Below are positions 10,959 to 22,083 of a stretch of DNA of 64,000 nt, one piece after another; position 1 is the first letter of the stretch; each line of letters begins with the position of its first letter. Location: assembly GCA_037349315.1 (NCBI GenBank), contig JBAIAC010000004.1, positions 77,244,501 to 77,308,500 of the forward strand, written 5' to 3'. Under the pieces are notes generated by a model. It was not told where the DNA came from and made no database searches. It was given only the letters and a program-made list of their open reading frames with translations. The stretch is from Chelydra serpentina (Eukaryota; Chordata; Testudines; Chelydridae). The position numbers were made by a program, and so were the translations under genes.

Positions 10959-11331
10959 TGACTACTTTCACAGGCGCTGACTTCCTGTGGCGCCGGTGGG
11001 AGCTCACACCCAGCATCGCGAGCGGGGCCCCGCTCCCAACGCCGGGCCCCGCCCCCGGGTGACGTTGCGGGGCCCCGCCCCCGACGCCGGGTGACGTTGC
11101 GGGGCCCCGCCCCCGACACCGACGCAACGTCGCCCAGCGTCGGGGGCGGGGCCCCGCAATGTCTCCCGGTGCTAAGGTAAGATGGCGGCAGGCCCCGGGG
11201 TTGGCGGGGAGCTGGCCGCAGGTCCCGGGGCGGGCGGGGAGCTGCCGGTGGGTGCGGAGCACCCACCAATTTTTCCCCGTGGGTGCTCCAGCCCCGGAGC
11301 ACCCACAAAGTCGGCGCCTATGACTACTTTC
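10959..11331. mobile_element. GC-rich nonautonomous element with 11-bp target duplication
   Basis: The sequence TGACTACTTTC occurs at 10959-10969 and again at 11321-11331. Between them lies a 351-bp GC-rich element beginning ACAGGCGCTGAC and ending GTCGGCGCCTA, an imperfect terminal inverted repeat. Inside, a 32-bp unit GGGTGACGTTGC... is repeated in tandem and then partly inverted. An 11-bp duplication is longer than the 8 bp of hAT and would fit Mutator-like elements, but I cannot place the family. The frames at 10852-11352, 10913-11308 and 11182-11391 are GC-driven. Confidence 0.7.
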
Positions 11332-11490
11332 CTCACTTTTACACAAATGCAACCACTGTTGACTTTTTTTGCAAGTAAAACATTAGGATAAACAGGTTTC
11401 CTGTCTTAACCATGGAAACTACTGTACGCCAACAAGCATGGGAGAAAGATATTCAATATAATTCTAGTTGTTGGATACATAGAGATGTAG

Positions 11491-11631
11491 TAACATTTTC
11501 AAAAGTGCCTAAATGACTTAAGGACCTAAGTGCCTAGCTCCCTTTTGAAAATGGGATTTAGGAGCCCAGGTCTCAATGAAAGTGAACAGGATGTCGAATC
11601 CTAATTACCTAAGGCCCTTTTGAAAATGTTA
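11491..11631. repeat. Palindromic MITE-like repeat with perfect 15-bp ends
   Basis: TAACATTTTCAAAAG at the left is repeated as its exact complement at the right end. The interior repeats AAGTGCCTA and CCTTTTGAAAATG in both orientations. It ends five bases before the LTR at 11636. Confidence 0.7.
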
Positions 11632-11635
11632 CCCC

Positions 11636-13030
11636 TGTAACCCTTCTGCCAGTCAGAGTCGGCAGCAACAAGGGCCGGGTTCCGTATCTAGGGGTTCCAT
11701 TCCAATAACACAATGCAAAAAAACCGGCTCGAGCCCCCACCCAGTGACCTGGGACAAATATATATCACCCCCCCTGGGCGCCTCTAAGAGGCAGTACTTC
11801 CCCTCTCGCAAGCACAGAGTCTGAGTGTAGAAAAACCTTTTAATGACAGAGAGAAACAATGCGGCCTTTTGCTGGGGAAACACCACATCTAGGATTTGTA
11901 AACCAAACTGTGAGCAATGACCCACCCCAGCAAATTGGCCATGTCCTTTCCCTTTGGTTCTTGAGTCCATCAACCCCAAAAATCACCCAAAGTCCCAAAA
12001 GTCCAACAACCCAAAAGTCCAAACCCAGAGTTCAAAAGTTCATCTGCAGAGTGTTACACCCCCTCCAGTCTGGGTAGAAATGGGGAGGGGAGAGGTAAGG
12101 GGCACCTTACGTGGCTCGAAGCTGACTGCCCCGTCCCTTCATGGTGCTTCGCTTGGCTCTGCTCTGCTCCGCCAGCCATCCCACGAGTCACTCCGTTCAG
12201 CCGTCCCGCAAGCCGCGCCGCCAGCAGCTCCACTCCGTCAGCCGTCCTGCAAGCCGCTCCGGCTGTCCCGCCAACTGCTCCGCTCCGCCAGCAGCTCCGC
12301 TCCGTCAGCCGGCCTGCAAGCCGCTCCGGCTGTCCCGCCAACTGCTCCGCTCCGCCAGCAGCTCCGCTCCGTCAGCCGGCCTGCAAGCCGCTCCGGCTGT
12401 CCCGCCAACTGTCCCGCTCCGCCAGCAGCTGCGCTCCGCCAGTCGCTCAGCAATAGATCTTCTGGCTCCCCCACTACTTAACACAGTGCTCAGTGATTTC
12501 AGCTCATAACAATTTCAGCTTGTAGTTAGGGGAGCCTTCGTGCTCATTTGCACACTTAGTCCAGAGTAATTCCAACTCAGCAGCCTGTGAATAGACTCCT
12601 AAGGAACTCAAAATTAGCTCTGATATTCCACAGTGGAGAGAGAGAAGGAGGTGCAATTGACTTTTAGGACCCTCAGAAGAGGCCCATGCCACCAGATACA
12701 AATACCTGTCCCCAACCTCTCTCAATTCACTGGGTTTTGGAATCCATGTCCCTCGCCTAGCAAGTGCTGCTTAGCTAAGGGCGAGTCCCTTCCTCATAAC
12801 AAAAGCCCACTGTCCTTGATTCACATAATCAGGGTAACAACACTTTAGTCTTCCTGCCCCAATAACAGAGAAACTGGGGCTCCCACAGCAGTCAAGGTGA
12901 CCATTTGGGCAAGCGGTCCATCATGCTTTGCAGGGTGGGTGTGTCCATGCAAACAAGATTAGCCCCTGACATCCCTTTCCACAACTCACCACCAGATGTC
13001 AGGGTAGAGCTCATCCTGACTCTGCTTACA
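11636..13030 (-). mobile_element. Complete solo LTR, 1.4 kb, with 67-bp minisatellite
   Basis: The plus strand starts TGTAACCC and ends TGCTTACA, giving TG...CA limits, and CCCC flanks both sides (11632-11635, 13031-13034). Orientation is minus by comparison with copies at 25470-26261 and 52329-53278, which share the CAAGCACAGAGTCTG region and a TTTTATTAAAAG-type signal. The same family also occurs at 56549-58059. The only internal content is the GC-rich tandem array at 12140-12470. The frames at 11954-12509 come from that array, and no retroelement protein is visible. Confidence 0.75.
12180..12470. repeat. 67-bp GC-rich tandem repeat inside LTR
   Basis: The phrase CCTGCAAGCCGCTCCGG recurs at 12246, 12313 and 12380, a spacing of 67 bases. 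A shorter first unit starts about 41 bases earlier. The array lies in what should be the upstream (U3) part of the minus-strand LTR, where tandem enhancer-like repeats are common. Confidence 0.85.
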
Positions 13031-13055
13031 CCCCTAACCGTTAGTAGAAACGTGA

Positions 13056-13195
13056 TCAGGGAGTACGGTGAACAGATGTCCCGATTTTATAGGGACAGTC
13101 CCGATTTTTGGATCTTTTTCTTATATAGGCTCCTATTACTCCCCTCCCTCTGTCCCGATTTTTTACATTTGCTGTTTGGTCACCCTATCAGGGAG
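13056..13195. mobile_element. hAT-like MITE, 124 bp, perfect 8-bp duplication
   Basis: TCAGGGAG at 13056-13063 is repeated exactly at 13188-13195. The element between them starts TACGGTGAACAGATGTCCCG and ends with the complement, TGTTTGGTCACCCTA. A GTCCCGATTTT motif occurs in direct copies inside. The 8-bp duplication places it in hAT. It lies just outside the LTR at 11636-13030. Confidence 0.9.
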
Positions 13196-13887
13196 AGATT
13201 CCTCTGTTTCCATCAGTGATGTAAACAAATGTGCTGCTTAAACTGAGAGTGAAAAAACTGAATCTGAAGGCAAAAAAAGAAAGAAATAAAAAAAAATCAG
13301 TTATCAGCACAGTGCTGTGCTGCCTTCTCATGAGTTCTGCAGTAAGTAGTGGGGAAAGAACACCCAGGTACCCAAAGCAGCAGCAAAGTACTCCATAGCT
13401 GCTACTGCAGCTTCAGAGATGAATAACCTTCTATTTTTCCTGGATTTCCACATCCCATGGTGGGGAATAGCTGGTGTTAACCACGTAATCACTCCATTCT
13501 CTCCATCCGTGTTAGCAAACTGTTCCTCATGAGGCAGAGCCAATCCATATTGCTCACAAGGTGGTATGCAAACCCTATGTGTTGGGTTCCTGGCTACACC
13601 TCCAGCTCAGAAAAGGAGCTGAAGTTGGAGCTGGTATTTTTAGACTCTGATGTCTGAAATGAAGACCATGATAAAAATGTCCAAGTTAAGTTTTTGTTAA
13701 AAAAGGAAGAATCCCGGTTCTTCTTTAGACCTGGACTTGCCTTGTGTGTAGGAAACTTATGAAGAAATATAGGCTTGGAATTCTGGAGTTTGGCAAACAG
13801 GTCACACTCCAGAGTTCCCTCTAGTTACAAAACATAGTGTGTCACCAGAGTCCCTAAATGAAATTGAATGAATGATCCACTACATAC
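13196..13887. other. No recognised feature
   Basis: Unique sequence with one A-rich tract near 13273-13297. The minus frame at 13328-13543 shows no domain. Confidence 0.5.
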
Positions 13888-13998
13888 TGCTACTGAGGCT
13901 ACTCAGTAGCAAAGGTCTCACTTTAGAAGCTTGAAGTGTAGTTTTAGCTACACTTCTTCTTTGCAGTGAGAAGTATCTTTTCTTCTCACTGCAAAGAA
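13888..13998. repeat. Three consecutive perfect hairpins
   Basis: First: TGCTACTGAG and its complement (13888-13897, 13902-13911), loop 4. Second: GAAGTGTAG and its complement (13933-13941, 13948-13956), loop 6. Third: TTCTTTGCAGTGAGAAG and its complement (13957-13973, 13982-13998), loop 8. All arms are exact; the second and third hairpins abut. The function is unknown. Confidence 0.95.
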
Positions 13999-14630
13999 TA
14001 AACTTTGTTGGCATGGCAGTCAACTGGAGGAAATAATATTTTCTATGTCTTACAAAAAACAAAGACTAGCATACACAATGTCATCTAGAAAATAATACAT
14101 GGGAAGCCAAACTGCAGCCTCAATTTGGAGCATTTTGAGTGTGATGATTAAACTCTGTATTAGCATGCAGGGAAAAACATAAGAGAATTAAAGGAATTCT
14201 TGGTTAAGCAGGAAAGTCTGTGTTACCTCAAGTAGAATTGCTCCTTTGGTTTAGTGGCTGAACATCCTTAGGGGAATGTGTATCGATCCTTCTTCCAGTC
14301 CCTGCAATGCCCTCTATTTAATTAATTCCTTCTATATATACGGTGGCCTGACCGACAGGTTCAAAATAGTTTCTAGGAACCCTGGGCCTTGGAATCTGAG
14401 TCATTCTGTTCACCACTCAAAACCATGTAAGTATAATTAATGTAAATGTATATATATTTATTATAATTGAACGTTTCAGTGGTAACAAATCTTCCTTAGT
14501 TTTGTGGAATGCAATTTGCAATACACAAGTTAAAAATAAAGTTCTAGTACATGCTGCGTTTAGTAAAAAACAGACACTGAAAGTGAGCCAGGAAGGTATG
14601 ACTGTCCAGAATATCAAGTATTGCCATCTC
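13999..14630. other. No recognised feature
   Basis: Unique AT-rich sequence with no supportable frame or repeat. Confidence 0.5.
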
Positions 14631-14745
14631 TTTAATATCCTGGGACCAACAGAGCTACAAGATGGGAGTGGTAATATCTTTTATTGGACCAACTTGGTTG
14701 AGTAAAAGATATTACCTCACTCACCTGGTCTCAGAATATCAAGAA
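14631..14745. mobile_element. Penelope-like terminal fragments in inverted arrangement
   Basis: A plus-oriented end (AATATCCTGGGACCAACAG) is followed by a minus-oriented block, GGTAATATCTTTTATTGGACC, and then a plus-oriented complement, GTAAAAGATATTACCTCAC. The last two form an inverted repeat of about 20 bases around GGTTGAG. The motifs match the fragment at 6864-6975. Confidence 0.5.
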
Positions 14746-14900
14746 TAGTCTAATTCTTAAACTATTCTTTGGAATTTGTCAATGAATATAGTGCCCATGG
14801 AAGTAAAGGGCTAACAGCTTATCTGGGAATTCTTATGCATTGTACATGGGACAGGAGGGATCCACATGCGCATTGTATCTTGCAAGATTGCAGTGTTGTA

Positions 14901-15236
14901 CAGTTGAACTTCAGAGTTACAAAAACCAAAGTTACGAACTGACCAGTCAACCACACACCTCATTTAGAACCAGAAGTACACAATCAGGCAGTAGCACAGA
15001 TGGGGGAAAAAAAACAGATACAGTACAGTGCTGTGTTAAACGTAAACTCCACACACAAAAAATACTGGTAAAGCAGCATTTTTCTTCTTCACAGTAAAGT
15101 TTCAAAGCTGTATTAAGTCAATGTTCAGCTGTAAACTTTTGAAAGAACAACCATAACATTTTATTCAGAGTTACCAATATTTCAGAGTTACGAACAACCT
15201 CCATTCCTGAGGTGTTCATAACTCAAGGTTCTCCTG
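14901..15236. mobile_element. Tigger-like MITE, second copy, 336 bp
   Basis: It begins CAGTTGAACTTCAGAGTTAC after TA at 14899-14900 and ends AACTCAAGGTTCTCCTG. The base pair after the right end is CA, a mutated TA. The interior aligns by eye with 9133-9524, including GACCAGTCAA, GTTAAACGTAAACT and ATTAAGTCAATGTTCAG, with the largest gap near the centre. Confidence 0.75.
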
Positions 15237-17565
15237 CACCTTCTCTCTTTTTAATGTCATGAATAAAACTGATATGAATTATTCACAACAATCCATCCAT
15301 CACATTTTACACCTTTTTGGCTTGTGTATTTTTGAGCAGAATAATTTTGCTCAATTCATTCATTATTCAAATGATCACATATTATTTTCTGAAGTATCCA
15401 ATAATCCCTATTTGAGCTGTTTTAGTTAGTGTGATTGGTAAAATCAGAGTCATGGTATTATTTCAGTTCTCCAGTTGAGGGCCAGATCCAAATCTTACTG
15501 GAATCAGCGGGAATCTTTCAATTTTTTTTAATAGCAATGAGACCAGGTCATTATGGAGTGAATACTCAGTCACTGAGGCACTAAATTCCCTTTCTGTAAA
15601 TATACATGCCAGTAAAACTTTACTCCATGAATGTGTACTGGAAGTGTAGGCAAAATATGGTGTGAACATGACAGAAGTGGATTCATTTAAAAATTTGAGC
15701 AAATATTCACAGAAACCATTCTCCTCCCCACCCTTAGTATTCATTCAGCTCCAGTCAAGAACTTTGACTGACAATGTTAATTAATTTCTAGCACTTAACA
15801 GGAAGATCTGTCTTTCCCTAAAATACCTTTTCCAATTATTTAACAAATGATTATTTTTATTTCAGTAATCAAGTGTTCTGTCAACCAAATTGTAGACCTT
15901 TATTTGAAGAAAAAAGGTTATTCTTGAAATGAACAGAAAATGTTTGCAACTGTACTGATCCTGGGAAAAAAATGTGGACAAGGTACATTTGATAATACAA
16001 TAGCATTTTTAATTAGACTGACATATGTGAGAACTCTCAAGATAATAACAAGGGGATTTTTTTCCCTTTATGAATGCAGACATGAAACTGTATGGGCAGA
16101 GCGTTTAGTAGCACATTCTGCTAAAGAAAATGCCTTACAGTGCTGACAGATTGTTAGTACTAAAGTTTTGCTACATTTGAGTGAATTCTGTAGTGGGTTT
16201 ATTAAAGTGATTTAGTGCAGTGCAGGCAAGTGCAGCATGTGTTCCACCCATTTTGATTAAAAACAAGGCAGAGCATTGGAAAGAAGCCAGAAAGAACAAT
16301 GTTAAAGTAATCCATTCATATCTTTTTATAAGGCTTCCACAAATAGATGCCTGTTTGGTGAGTGATAGAACACACTGAGAACGACAACAAAAAATCAATA
16401 AGCAAAACACACTGAAAAAGAAATCCTGACTGGATTCAAGAGTCACAAAGTAGGTGTATGGGAATAGCTTCAGATGAACAGTTCCCTGAGGGACCAGAGA
16501 ACATTGTATTAGGTCAGTTGAGCGGAGACAGAGCTATATGCCCATTTAAGGGTCTATTGGGGCGGGGGGGGGGCGGGGTTCAGTAGCAACAGTCAACTTC
16601 GGTGCCAAAGCAACTCTACTTACGTTAGCAAAAGATTGAAATGTAATGATATTAAAAAGAGTCTTCACCCATACTAGCAAATAACATTGAAAACTAAACC
16701 CTGTTAATGGGAACCTGATTTTATTTCAGTTATTTGGATGATTTATTTGTAGCTAGTGGTCCAGGGGCATCAGTTAGGTTAGTTAGCTGGATGTCTGAGG
16801 AACAGTATGATTCCATTGTCTAAATATCATTCAAATTACCATTTCCACAGTAGGTCTCTTGCAAAGTATGCGTGGTAAGAAAACAGCCTGGGGACTGTAA
16901 CTGTATAACATCTGGCTTCTTGGAGCATGTCAGTCCCACTAGCAAGAGCTTTAGCTTTTTTAATTTTATTTTTGTCATGTACTGTTGGTATATCTTGATA
17001 TATTGTATCTACCTTTGTCAGATATGCAACGTTTCTATTGTTATCCTTTGGCAACACATCTATATTTTGATATGTCAATACAATATTTTGCATTCAATGT
17101 ATATATTAGACAACAGTGGATTTGTAAATGAGCACGTAGTGCCCCATTTTGGTCTAAAGGTTTCTGTGTATTGAAGTTCTCTGTATGCTCCTGCCAGAAG
17201 AAGTAGTACTGTAGGAATTTGCCATATATTAGACCGCATGTGCTTCTGGGCATTATCTTGCTGAGCTATAAACATTTTTCCATTTGGGTTTTAAAGTCAA
17301 ATATAGAAAACATGCACTCCCTAGACAATGGAAGGCTGCAATACAGGCAGACGTGTGGTTTGTTTTTATTATTGTTTTACACCAGCAAGTGGAGGTAAAG
17401 TTTTATGGGATTGCTGGCTTCCTGAGTATATTAGGAGAACTATGTTATGTTGTGGCTTTAGGAGACAATACACATATGCTTCGTTCAAGAAGCTGGCATA
17501 TTTTGCCTGCAATGCCTGTCTAAATGGCCCAGGGAGGGCTACTGCAATATCTTGCAATATCAAGC
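15237..17565. other. No gene; G-quadruplex-type tract at 16559
   Basis: Unique sequence. The only distinctive feature is the G-rich run at 16559-16578, GGGGC followed by ten G, C and GGGG, which could fold as a quadruplex. Small frames at 15463-15744, 16171-16446, 16836-17275 and 17284-17570 overlap on both strands and show no family signature. Confidence 0.5.
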
Positions 17566-18120
17566 TGTAACGACTGGCCTGCCCCTTTAGGGCCTGGAGT
17601 TAGGCCAGCCCCATACAATTAACCTTGCCTGCTATACCTTGGATGGGGTATGGGGTATATTTAGTAGAAGCAGCTGGGTACGGAGGAGCTGATCCTCCTA
17701 TTAAGAACAGTAGGAAACTACACAGAAGGTGGGGGCAGGGGGAGGAGTGCTCAGGGAGACAGATAATCACAGGTACTACTGAGCATGAGTCGTTCCAGCA
17801 GGGAAGCCAGAATTTTCAGCTAAAATGCTCCAGGTGGGGAAGGCCTGGGAGAGTCTCTGGGGGACAGATGTGAAGTATGGACTTGATCGGAATTGGAGAC
17901 CTTTATGTGGGAATGATGTTATGTTAATAAATCCAGTCTGTAGGAGGGGTGTGAGGCACTAGAGAAGAGTTTGCTCGGTAGTTTAATTTAAAGGGCCCTG
18001 AGCTGAAGAGGGAAACTGAGGCAGGGTGCCTGCAGAGTAATTTGTGGCTATGAGAGGGCACTTGGGAGGTGGCTAGCCCATTTACATATGGGGATGAGAA
18101 ATGGCAAACAGCTGACATTG
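17566..18120 (+). mobile_element. Probable LTR, plus strand
   Basis: It starts TGTAACGACTGGCCTGCCCC, a typical LTR start, and carries an AATAAA signal at 17926-17931 followed by GC-richer sequence that could be R/U5. It resembles a turtle LTR I recall. The 3' end could not be fixed and no target duplication was found, so it may be truncated. Confidence 0.45.
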
Positions 18121-18232
18121 AGGCTTGTATGAAACATTCTGTTGATGGGGGGTGGTGCCATGATGCCCCTTTACTGCATCAATTCTGATCTAAATTTTTG
18201 GCTCCTAGTGGCCATTACATGTCAGCCTAGAG

Positions 18233-18475
18233 CAGGGGTTCCCAAAGTTGGTTCACGGCTTGTTCACGGTAAGCCCCTGGCGGGCCGCGAGACGCTTTGT
18301 TTACCTGAGCGTCCGCAGGTACGGCCGCTTGCAGCTCCCAGTGGGCGCGGTCCGCAGCTCAGCCGGCCAGGGGATCAGGCTGGCCGCTGGAGCAGCACAC
18401 AGCCCCAGATTTCCTGGTGCCCTACGCAGCTGCGTAGTCTGTGTATGGGTAAGGACGGCAATGCAGGGAAATGGA
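18233..18475. mobile_element. hAT-type MITE fragments
   Basis: It begins CAGGGGTTCCCAAAGTTGG and contains TTTGTTTACCTGAGCGTCCGC, shared with the palindromic elements at 21917 and 58281. The stretch from about 18405 (TGCCCTACGCAGCTGCGTA) looks like the end of a different hAT MITE. Both pieces are truncated and no 8-bp duplication was found. Confidence 0.5.
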
Positions 18476-18952
18476 TGACAGAGCTTTAAGCTTTGCATGC
18501 AATCACCCGATTTGTACTGTGTGTGTTTTGGCCATAATGCCAGATTTGGCTTAATACACATTTAGATGTGTGGCATGCAGCTTGGCCCACATCTGTCTGC
18601 TGGGGCTACTTGAACACTCCAAAACAGTTTCTGTAAAATACGTAGTATAAACAGAGTACACACGGTACAGAACAGATGTTTAGACATTTTTCTGTCTCTA
18701 AAACAGTGGAGGGCTCTCTTGTTGTAAAAGGGGTTAAGTATGTCTGAGTTCCTATTCTTATTCTGATACTGTCTTACTATGTGACCTTGAGAAAACCACT
18801 CATCCCCTCAGTAGCTTAGTTTCCCCATTGGTAGGCTGGGGATGATATTACTTACCCACCTTTGTGAAGCACTTTGAAGGCCTTAAATGAAATGCAAATA
18901 CATCTTAACTCACAGGGGTCAAGTGATGAGCACAATAGAAATGTAGATAAAT

Positions 18953-19060
18953 TAGGGCCAAATTCTGCCACCTTTATTCATACTGATTAGTACTTTAATC
19001 TGAGTAGTCCCATTGATTTTAATGGTACTTGGCATAAGTAAGAATGACAGAACATGGCCA
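18953..19060. repeat. Palindromic MITE-like repeat
   Basis: Ends GGGCCAAATTCTGCC and GACAGAACATGGCC are imperfect complements around TCCCATTGATTTTAATGG. A related copy is at 30644-30723. Confidence 0.5.
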
Positions 19061-19873
19061 TTTATGTTATAAAAAATACAAAATATTATTGTAAAAGCCA
19101 AGAAAAGTCACGTCCAAAGCCCTGAACAACAGGATCAGTGTGTGAGAGTGTGCTGCGAAGACTGAACTATACCACAAGGCCTCTGAGACCTAAGCACAAA
19201 GGGGCTCTACTAGAACACCTTATTTTATGCCCCTATTACCCATAGGTTTAGGAGCTTAGACAGTACATTTCACTCTCTGCTATGACTATCCTTGGGTTTT
19301 TTCCGGTCTCAGCCATAATGTTTTGTTGGGATTTTTTTAAACATAAATTACTGGAATATAGACATAGTACAATAAAAAACTGCCAGCTCAGTTCAAGTCA
19401 GCTAATGCCCTCGGTTACTTTTATTTCCCAGTATGTCACAAGTGTCCACTCATTTCTTGATAGAGGTGTCTAGGTTGGAATACACCCAGCTCCCTGCAGG
19501 CCGCAATTACAATTATCTACCACCCATGGGTAGAATTGAATTAAAGTATCAGCAGAAATGAATCCCCTTGCCAGCTAGGTCATGCTCCTATAGCACCTTG
19601 TGGTATAAGTAGAGGTGCCTTTAGAAAGAGAATTGCATTTTCCAGATTTGGGGGAGGGGGAAGGGCAGGGAGGAAAGAGAAATCTGACCTCACTGTCAGC
19701 TGAATACAGGAAAAACCATTACCAGTGGCATCAGATTAGGCTATTTCCATGTTAGAGGACAAGTGCTACAATGGCAGTGACAGCTGCAACATCTGGGAAA
19801 AGGGATATAAGAACAAAGTAAAATATTGGTGACAATGGTGGGATAATTGCTCGCTTTCAGAATGATGAGTGAA
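19061..19873. other. No recognised feature
   Basis: Unique sequence; the frame at 19282-19473 shows no domain. Confidence 0.45.
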
Positions 19874-20168
19874 CTTATAGATTCAAAGGCCAGAAGGGAC
19901 CATTGTAACCATCTAGTCTGACCTCTTATATAGGACAGGCCATAGAATTTCCTCCAAATAATTGCTACAGAAGAGCTTTTAGAAAAACATCTAATTTTGA
20001 TTTTAAAATGGTCACAGAGACAATCCACCATGACCCCTGGTAAATTGTCCCAATGATTAATTATTCTCACTGTTAAAAATGTAAGCCTTATTTCCAGTCT
20101 GAATTTGTCTAGCATCAACTTCCAGACATTGGATCATATTATACCTTTCTCTGCTAGATTGAAGAGCC
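19874..20168 (-). mobile_element. CR1 LINE 3' end with ORF2 C-terminus relic
   Basis: The complement carries FRLEIRLTFLTVRIINHWDN, the C-terminal ORF2 block of CR1 (FRLEIRRxFLTxRxxxxWNxLP), then LPGVMVD and the 3' UTR with the GACTAGATGG-type motif at 19905-19925. It ends at TTATAGATTC near 19874. Frameshifts and stops make it non-functional. Confidence 0.85.
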
Positions 20169-21010
20169 CATTATTAAATATTAAATATTTGTCTACACTA
20201 TGAAGTTAGTCCGGGACAAGACAACACCAACTACTGTGAATTACAAGATAGACAAAGCTTACGGGCCCCATTCTGCCTTCAGTTGTTTTAGTAGGTTTTC
20301 AGGGGTGACATTGAGGGCAAAATTTCATTGTACTCTATTAAGAGTAAAGACCAATGAGTACATTTATAGCAATTAGAGATGAGAGACTCATTATATTACC
20401 TAGTCCATTGTTTCGAGACAGTTATCCATGGACCATTGTTGGTCCACAGAGCACATACTGGAGGCCTGCAGAGGTATCGGATTAAATGTTTTTGGCTCCT
20501 CCTCCTAATAAATTCCATTAGAAGACAGCTAAAAATACATTAGGAACTTTCTTATTTCTGTAGTTGTCACAGATATATTATGCAACTGGAAATGGGTAGA
20601 GGTGGCCTATGCAATTGTCAATAGGAAAGGAAGTAGTCCAAAAGCCAGTCTTTCCATTACAATGTGGGCCACACTATGTAAAAATATGAGACCCCCCTCG
20701 ATCTACTCAGTCTTCTTGCCAATAAATCAGGATACTCCTCTGTTCAAATAGAAACATCCTACATGAGAGACTGGCTCCCACTCAGGAGAACTGGATTATG
20801 AAGGACAATTTAAGTCATCTAACAAGAGCATGGGATCACCTTAGGAATCTCATCAAGGAGTCTACTGACAGAGGGCTTGGAAGGTTATAAGCTGACAAGA
20901 GCTGCTCTATTTGGGGGTCTTTGGCCATTTTTACCAGCTCAAGAAGAGAGAAGCTACTTCAGGAGTCTGATGAGGCAGGAAGGAACCCTGCCTACCTGAA
21001 CACAGATGGC
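20169..21010. other. No recognised feature
   Basis: Unique sequence. I see no supportable gene; a weak TGTCTACACTATG at 20190 may be a Harbinger-like terminus but is too short to call. Confidence 0.4.
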
Positions 21011-21915
21011 CCCCCAAGTAGGGTTGCCATGCATCTGGTTTTCGACTGGAATGCCCGGTCGAAAAGGGACCCTGGCGGCTCTGGTTGGCACTGCCTACCG
21101 GGCCATTAAAAGTCCGGTTGGTGGTGCAGCGGGGGTCTGGGGCTAAGGCAGGCTCCTGCCTGTCCTAGCTCCATGCAGCTCCCAGAAGCGGCCGCCAGGT
21201 CCTTGCAGCCTCTAGGCACATGGGTGGCTAGGGAGGGTCCGTGTACTGGCCCAGCCCCTAATACCAGCTCTGCAGCTCCCATTGGCTGGTAATCACGACC
21301 AATGGGAGCTGCGGGGGTGGCACCTGTGGGCATGAGGGCAGCACGCAGAGCCTCCCTGGCCACCCATGTGCCTAGGGGCTTCAGGGACCTGGGAGATGCT
21401 TCCTGGGAGCCGCGATAAGCGCTGCCAGGATGCCGCACCTCGAACTCCCTCCTGAACTCCAACCCTTTGCCCCAGCCTGGAGTCCCCTTCCACACCCAAG
21501 CTCCCTCCTGGAGCCTACACACCACACCCTCTCCTGCACCCCAATCCCCTGCTCAGCCCTGAGTCTGCTCCTGCACTCCAAACCTCTCATTCCCGGTCCC
21601 ACCCCAGAGCCCACAGCCCCAGCCAGAGCCCTCACTCCCCCACACCCACCTCAACCCTCTGCTCATCCCGGAACCCGCTCCCGCACTCCAAACCTCTTAT
21701 TCTCGGCCCCATCCCAGAGCCCACGGCCCCATCTGGAGCCCTCACCCCAACCTCCTTCCCCAGCCTGGTGAAAGTAAGGGTGGGGGAGAGTGAGCAATGG
21801 AGGGAGGAGGGGATGGAGTGAGCGGAGACAGGGTCTTGCAGAAGGGGTAGGGCAGAGGGCAGGGCAGGGGTGTTCAGTTTTGTGCCATTAGAAAGTTGGC
21901 AACCCTACCCCTAAG
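21011..21915. mobile_element. hAT nonautonomous element, complete, 889 bp
   Basis: Target copies CCCCCAAG (21011-21018) and CCCCTAAG (21908-21915) match at seven of eight positions. The element begins TAGGGTTGCCAT and ends TTGGCAACCCTA. The interior is C-rich with repeated GCCCCAxCC and CTCCxxACCCC blocks, which generate the overlapping frames at 21106-21771. No transposase is present. The 8-bp duplication supports hAT. Confidence 0.85.
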
Positions 21916-21916
21916 G

Positions 21917-22083
21917 CAGTGTTTCCCAAACTTGGGACGCCACTTGTTCAGGGAAAGCCCCTGACGCACCTGGCCAGTTTGTTTACCTGCCACATCCGCA
22001 GATTCGACCGATCGTGGCTCCCACTGGCCGCGGTTCACTGTGCCCGGCCAATGGGGGCAGCGGGAAGCGGCAGCCAGTACGTC
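21917..22083. mobile_element. Palindromic hAT MITE, 5' half only
   Basis: It starts CAGTGTTTCCCAAACTTGGG one base after the target copy of the previous element. It continues like the first half of the complete element at 58281-58588 (TTTGTTTACCTGCC, CCCACTGGCCGCGG) and breaks near the centre of the palindrome. Confidence 0.75.

Noticed and set aside
11954..12509. Frames of 122-175 residues on both strands
   Set aside because: They are translations of the 67-bp tandem array in the LTR, whose period is not a multiple of three, so all frames are read through.
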